14,890 bases of DNA from an uncultured Faecalibacterium sp. GTDB lineage: Bacteria; Bacillota; Clostridia; Oscillospirales; Ruminococcaceae. The stretch's first letter is position 1. Each line of letters begins with the position of its first letter. The notes below the pieces were generated by a model, which was not told where the DNA came from, did not search any database, and was given only the letters and a program-made list of their open reading frames with translations. Location: contig CAKSZM010000043.1 of NCBI GenBank assembly GCA_934525735.1, positions 1 to 14,890 on the forward strand, read 5' to 3'. A program made the translations under genes and the position numbers. Of the stretch, positions 12,505 to 14,890 are shown piece by piece.

Positions 12505-12945
12505 ATGGAAAACCAGAAAAACGATAATCTGAATCTGCTGGAAGCCGTGGTGCAGAATACGGAAATGGGCAAGAACACGCTGGAACAGATCGTGCCCATG
12601 ACCGAGGACACCCAGTTCAAGGCGGAGCTGCTGCGCCAGCGCAACATCTACCACCAGCTCAATCAGGAAGCCCACACCGCCATCGAAGCCTGCGGCGGCA
12701 CCGCGCAGGGGCAGAGCGCCATGGCAAAGCTGAACACAAAGATGGGCATCAGTATGAAGACCCTTACCGACAAATCCACCCGCAATCTGGCCGAGATGCT
12801 CACGCAGGGCAGCGGCATGGGCGTGGTGGACTGCGTGAAAGCGCAGAAGGACTATCCCAACGCTGCGCCCGGCTCCAAACGCCTTGCTCAAAGACTGATG
12901 GAATTTGAAGAGGATAACCGGGTACGGTTGGAACAGTTTTTATGA
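12505..12945 (+). CDS. All-helical protein of unknown function (146 aa)
   Basis: The product has no signal peptide or transmembrane segment and reads as a series of amphipathic helices: NLLEAVVQNTEMGKNTLEQI, then about residues 30-62, about 70-102 with MGISMKTLTDKSTRNLAEML, and a C-terminal helix ending FEEDNRVRLEQFL. This is consistent with a four-helix, ferritin-like bundle. Similar small clostridial proteins with MGxNTxEQ near the start and a LTDKST..IAEML segment are familiar to me only as hypothetical or DUF2383-like. No metal-binding EExxH-type motif is evident. The start ATG 12505 depends on AGGGGGA inside the upstream hairpin. The stop codon overlaps the 46-bp palindrome that terminates transcription. 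No function can be given. Confidence 0.85.
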   Translation: MENQKNDNLNLLEAVVQNTEMGKNTLEQIVPMTEDTQFKAELLRQRNIYHQLNQEAHTAIEACGGTAQGQSAMAKLNTKMGISMKTLTDKSTRNLAEMLTQGSGMGVVDCVKAQKDYPNAAPGSKRLAQRLMEFEEDNRVRLEQFL

Positions 12946-12989
12946 TAATCGAAAGAAGCCGGGCATATGCCCGGCTTCTTTCGATTATC
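12944..12989. terminator. Perfect 46-bp palindrome, bidirectional terminator between convergent genes
   Basis: The 23-bp arms 12944-12966 and 12967-12989 are fully complementary with no spacer; the centre is GGGCATATGCCC and the arms contain GAAAGAAGCC/GGCTTCTTTC. It begins inside the stop codon of the plus-strand gene and ends 7 nt before the mtnN stop. The U content (TTCTTTCGATT) is modest but present on both strands. Confidence 0.8.
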
Positions 12990-12996
12990 GCTCAGC

Positions 12997-13680
12997 TTAC
13001 AGTGCTTCCACCATGGCCGCAACGATCTTGGTTGCGGTGGCAACATACTCGGCGATGCTGAATTTCTTCACCACCAGCACCTCGTGGCCGTCCTCGTCGG
13101 CGTTGTCGCTCATGGCGCGCAGGATGACGCAGGGCACGCCGTTCTTTGCGGCAATCTGGCTCACGGCGGCGCCTTCCATCTCCACGCAGTCCGGGGCGCA
13201 CTTGGCCTCGATGGCGGCCTTGGTGGCGCTGTCGCCCACGAACAGGTCGCCGGTGGCGATCTTGCCCACCAGAGCCTTGACACCGGCATCGGCGCAGGCC
13301 TTTTCGGCGGCGGCGATCAGCTCGGGATCACCGGTGTATTCCTTCAGGAACGGCGGGTTCTGGCAGATCATATCCAGCTGGGCGTCGTGGTACAGCACCG
13401 TTTTGCCGATGACAACATCGCCGATGCCGATCTTGCTGGTCATATTGCCCGCAATGCCGGAGAAGATGATCTTCTCCGCACCGAACTTGGTGATCAGAAC
13501 CTGCGTGGCAGCGGCGGCGTTGGCCTTACCCATACCGGCGCAGCACACAACCACCTGCTTGCCAGCCAGCGTGCCCTTGTGATACTCCACGCCGCCGTAG
13601 GGCTCTACGGTGACATTTTCCAGCTTTGCACACAGCTGATCCACTTCATCGGGCATGGCACCCATAATACCAAAAATCAT
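12997..13680 (-). CDS. mtnN: 5'-methylthioadenosine/S-adenosylhomocysteine nucleosidase
   Basis: This enzyme cleaves adenine from MTA and SAH, recycling by-products of polyamine synthesis and SAM-dependent methylation, and in many bacteria supplying S-ribosylhomocysteine for AI-2. The 227-residue length is typical. GIMGAMPDEV at the start carries the catalytic-site Glu12; SGIAG (residues 74-78) is the phosphorylase-like glycine motif; VEMEGAAV (Glu167, Glu169) binds the ribose; and RAMSDNAD contains the catalytic Asp192. The start ATG 13680 is 6 nt after AAGGAG, which overlaps the ychF stop codon, so translation is probably coupled. No luxS is present in the window. It is the second gene of a ychF-mtnN pair separated by 10 nt. 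Confidence 0.97.
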   Translation of the reverse strand: MIFGIMGAMPDEVDQLCAKLENVTVEPYGGVEYHKGTLAGKQVVVCCAGMGKANAAAATQVLITKFGAEKIIFSGIAGNMTSKIGIGDVVIGKTVLYHDAQLDMICQNPPFLKEYTGDPELIAAAEKACADAGVKALVGKIATGDLFVGDSATKAAIEAKCAPDCVEMEGAAVSQIAAKNGVPCVILRAMSDNADEDGHEVLVVKKFSIAEYVATATKIVAAMVEAL

Positions 13681-13690
13681 AGAACTCTCC

Positions 13691-14824
13691 TTACACGTTG
13701 AACAGGAACTCGATCACGTCGCCGTCGTTCACGACGTACTCCTTGCCTTCGGTGCGCTGCAGGCCCTTGGCCTTGACGGCGGCGTAGTCGAAGTTGTTGG
13801 CTTCCAGATCCTTGTAGCCGATGACGCTGGCACGGATGAAGCCGCGCTCAAAATCGCTGTGGATCTTACCGGCAGCCTGCGGAGCCTTGGTGCCCTTGCG
13901 GATGGTCCAGGCACGGCACTCCTTCTTGCCGTCGGTCAGGAAGGAGATCAGGCCCAGCAGGTCGTAGCTGGCGGTGATGAGATTGTCCAGGCCGCTGGCC
14001 TCGATGCCCATCTCGGCCAGGAATTCCTTCTTTTCCTCGGGGGAGTAATCGGCGATATCCTCTTCGGTCTTGGCGCAGATGGGGATGTAGCGGGCGCCCT
14101 CTTCCTTGGCGCGGGCGGCCACCAGCGGGACATACTTGTTGTTCTCGATGCCCTCCATCAGGTCGTCCTCGCCCACGTTGCATGCGTACAGCACCGGCTT
14201 TGCGCTCAGCAGGCCCATCTCGTGCAGAACGGTCTGCTGCTCAGCGTCGTTCTCATCAAAGTCAAAGCTGCGGGCGGGCTTGCCGGTGCTCAGGTGGTCG
14301 GCCAGCTTCTGCAGCCATGCAGCCTCGGCGGCAGCGCCCTTGTTGTTGCCGCTCTTGGCGGCCTTGGCCATGCGGCCGGCGCGGTTCTGCACCACTTCCA
14401 GGTCGGACAGGATCAGCTCGTAATCGATGGCGTCAATGTCGGCGATGGGGTCCACGGCCTCGGCCTTGGTCACATCCTCCACCACATGGATGATGTTGTC
14501 ATCGTCAAAGCAGCGCACCACGTGCACGATGGCGTCGCACTCGCGGATGTGGCCCAGGAACTTGTTGCCAAGGCCTGCACCCTGGCTGGCACCCTTCACA
14601 AGGCCTGCGATATCCACGAACTCCACGATGGCGGGGGTCTTTTTGTTGGTCTGCCATACCTCAGCCAGCTTGTCCAGACGCTTGTCCGGCACGGCCACGA
14701 TGCCGCTGTTGGGCTCGATGGTGCAGAAGGGATAGTTGGCGGCTTCTGCATTCTTGGTGGAGGTGATGGCGTTGAACAGAGTGGACTTGCCGACGTTGGG
14801 CAGGCCGACGATACCTAATTTCAT
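13691..14824 (-). CDS. ychF: Ribosome-associated GTPase/ATPase YchF (Obg family)
   Basis: YchF is a universally conserved cytosolic P-loop NTPase that binds ribosomes and in many organisms prefers ATP; its role touches translation and stress response. GLPNVGKST (residues 7-15) is the P-loop, [10 protein letters not shown] the switch I region, DIAGL the G3 motif, and NVGED the altered G4 motif (NxxE instead of NKxD) that typifies YchF and loosens guanine specificity. A coiled-coil helical insert follows G3, and the C-terminal TGS domain ends [15 protein letters not shown]. The length is 377 residues, slightly above the roughly 363 of the E. coli protein. The start ATG 14824 has AAGGAG 11 nt upstream. 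The remaining 66 bases to the window edge hold its leader; I see no clear promoter there. mtnN follows after 10 nt. Confidence 0.97.
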   Translation of the reverse strand: MKLGIVGLPNVGKSTLFNAITSTKNAEAANYPFCTIEPNSGIVAVPDKRLDKLAEVWQTNKKTPAIVEFVDIAGLVKGASQGAGLGNKFLGHIRECDAIVHVVRCFDDDNIIHVVEDVTKAEAVDPIADIDAIDYELILSDLEVVQNRAGRMAKAAKSGNNKGAAAEAAWLQKLADHLSTGKPARSFDFDENDAEQQTVLHEMGLLSAKPVLYACNVGEDDLMEGIENNKYVPLVAARAKEEGARYIPICAKTEEDIADYSPEEKKEFLAEMGIEASGLDNLITASYDLLGLISFLTDGKKECRAWTIRKGTKAPQAAGKIHSDFERGFIRASVIGYKDLEANNFDYAAVKAKGLQRTEGKEYVVNDGDVIEFLFNV

Positions 14825-14890
14825 TTGTACTCATTCTCCTTCGATTTTCCTTGATTTTCAAGGGGTTTCAGCGTTTGGTGTCTTGGCTGT

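Noticed and set aside
13655..14818. 387-codon plus-strand frame opposite ychF
   Set aside because: It is an antisense shadow of ychF; the minus strand carries all GTPase motifs and the TGS domain.

Overview
This 14.9 kb window looks like chromosome from a GC-rich gut clostridium of the Oscillospiraceae/Ruminococcaceae type, most likely Faecalibacterium or a near relative. That placement is inferred from overall gene style, AGGAGG-type ribosome sites, a T-box in front of thrS, and recurrent intergenic units of the CTCTCAGTC...GCCAGCTCCCCC type. No rRNA, tRNA, CRISPR array, phage gene or complete insertion sequence was seen. The window is mostly housekeeping genes, but its intergenic spaces are unusually rich in palindromes.

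Layout. 1-1356 (+) is the 3' part of an ammonium channel fused to a P-II regulator. 1357-1886 holds a terminator, a strong promoter and a complete threonine T-box leader. 1887-3677 (+) is thrS, whose product lacks most of the N-terminal TGS domain. 3814-4335 (-) is a small membrane protein, divergent from a sugar-type nucleotidyltransferase at 4645-5565 (+), with a sigma-70-like promoter for each in the space between. 5566-5954 has no gene; it holds a MITE-like element with inverted ends and an inverted pair of dispersed repeats.

5955-9219 (-) is a compact gene set, read alaX, trmB, a 59-residue cysteine protein, then a CmpB-type membrane protein. alaX/trmB overlap by ATGA and trmB/small protein overlap by 8 nt. 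Two of these genes act on tRNA: AlaX removes mischarged Ser or Gly from tRNA-Ala, and TrmB makes m7G46. 9220-9719 is a geneless run of consecutive palindromes.

9720-11261 (+) is malQ (4-alpha-glucanotransferase). 11543-12331 (+) encodes a degenerate GGDEF protein. After a hairpin-filled gap, 12505-12945 (+) encodes an all-helical protein of unknown function whose ribosome site lies inside a terminator-like hairpin. A perfect 46-bp palindrome separates it from the convergent ychF-mtnN pair (14824-12997, -), a translation-linked GTPase and the MTA/SAH nucleosidase.

I do not see a clear new multi-gene defence or biosynthetic system. The most interesting items are the Amt-P-II fusion without the modifiable T-loop tyrosine, the TGS-less ThrRS, the small cysteine protein coupled to tRNA genes, the degenerate GGDEF protein, the hairpin-embedded ribosome site at 12505, and the repeat/palindrome clusters.
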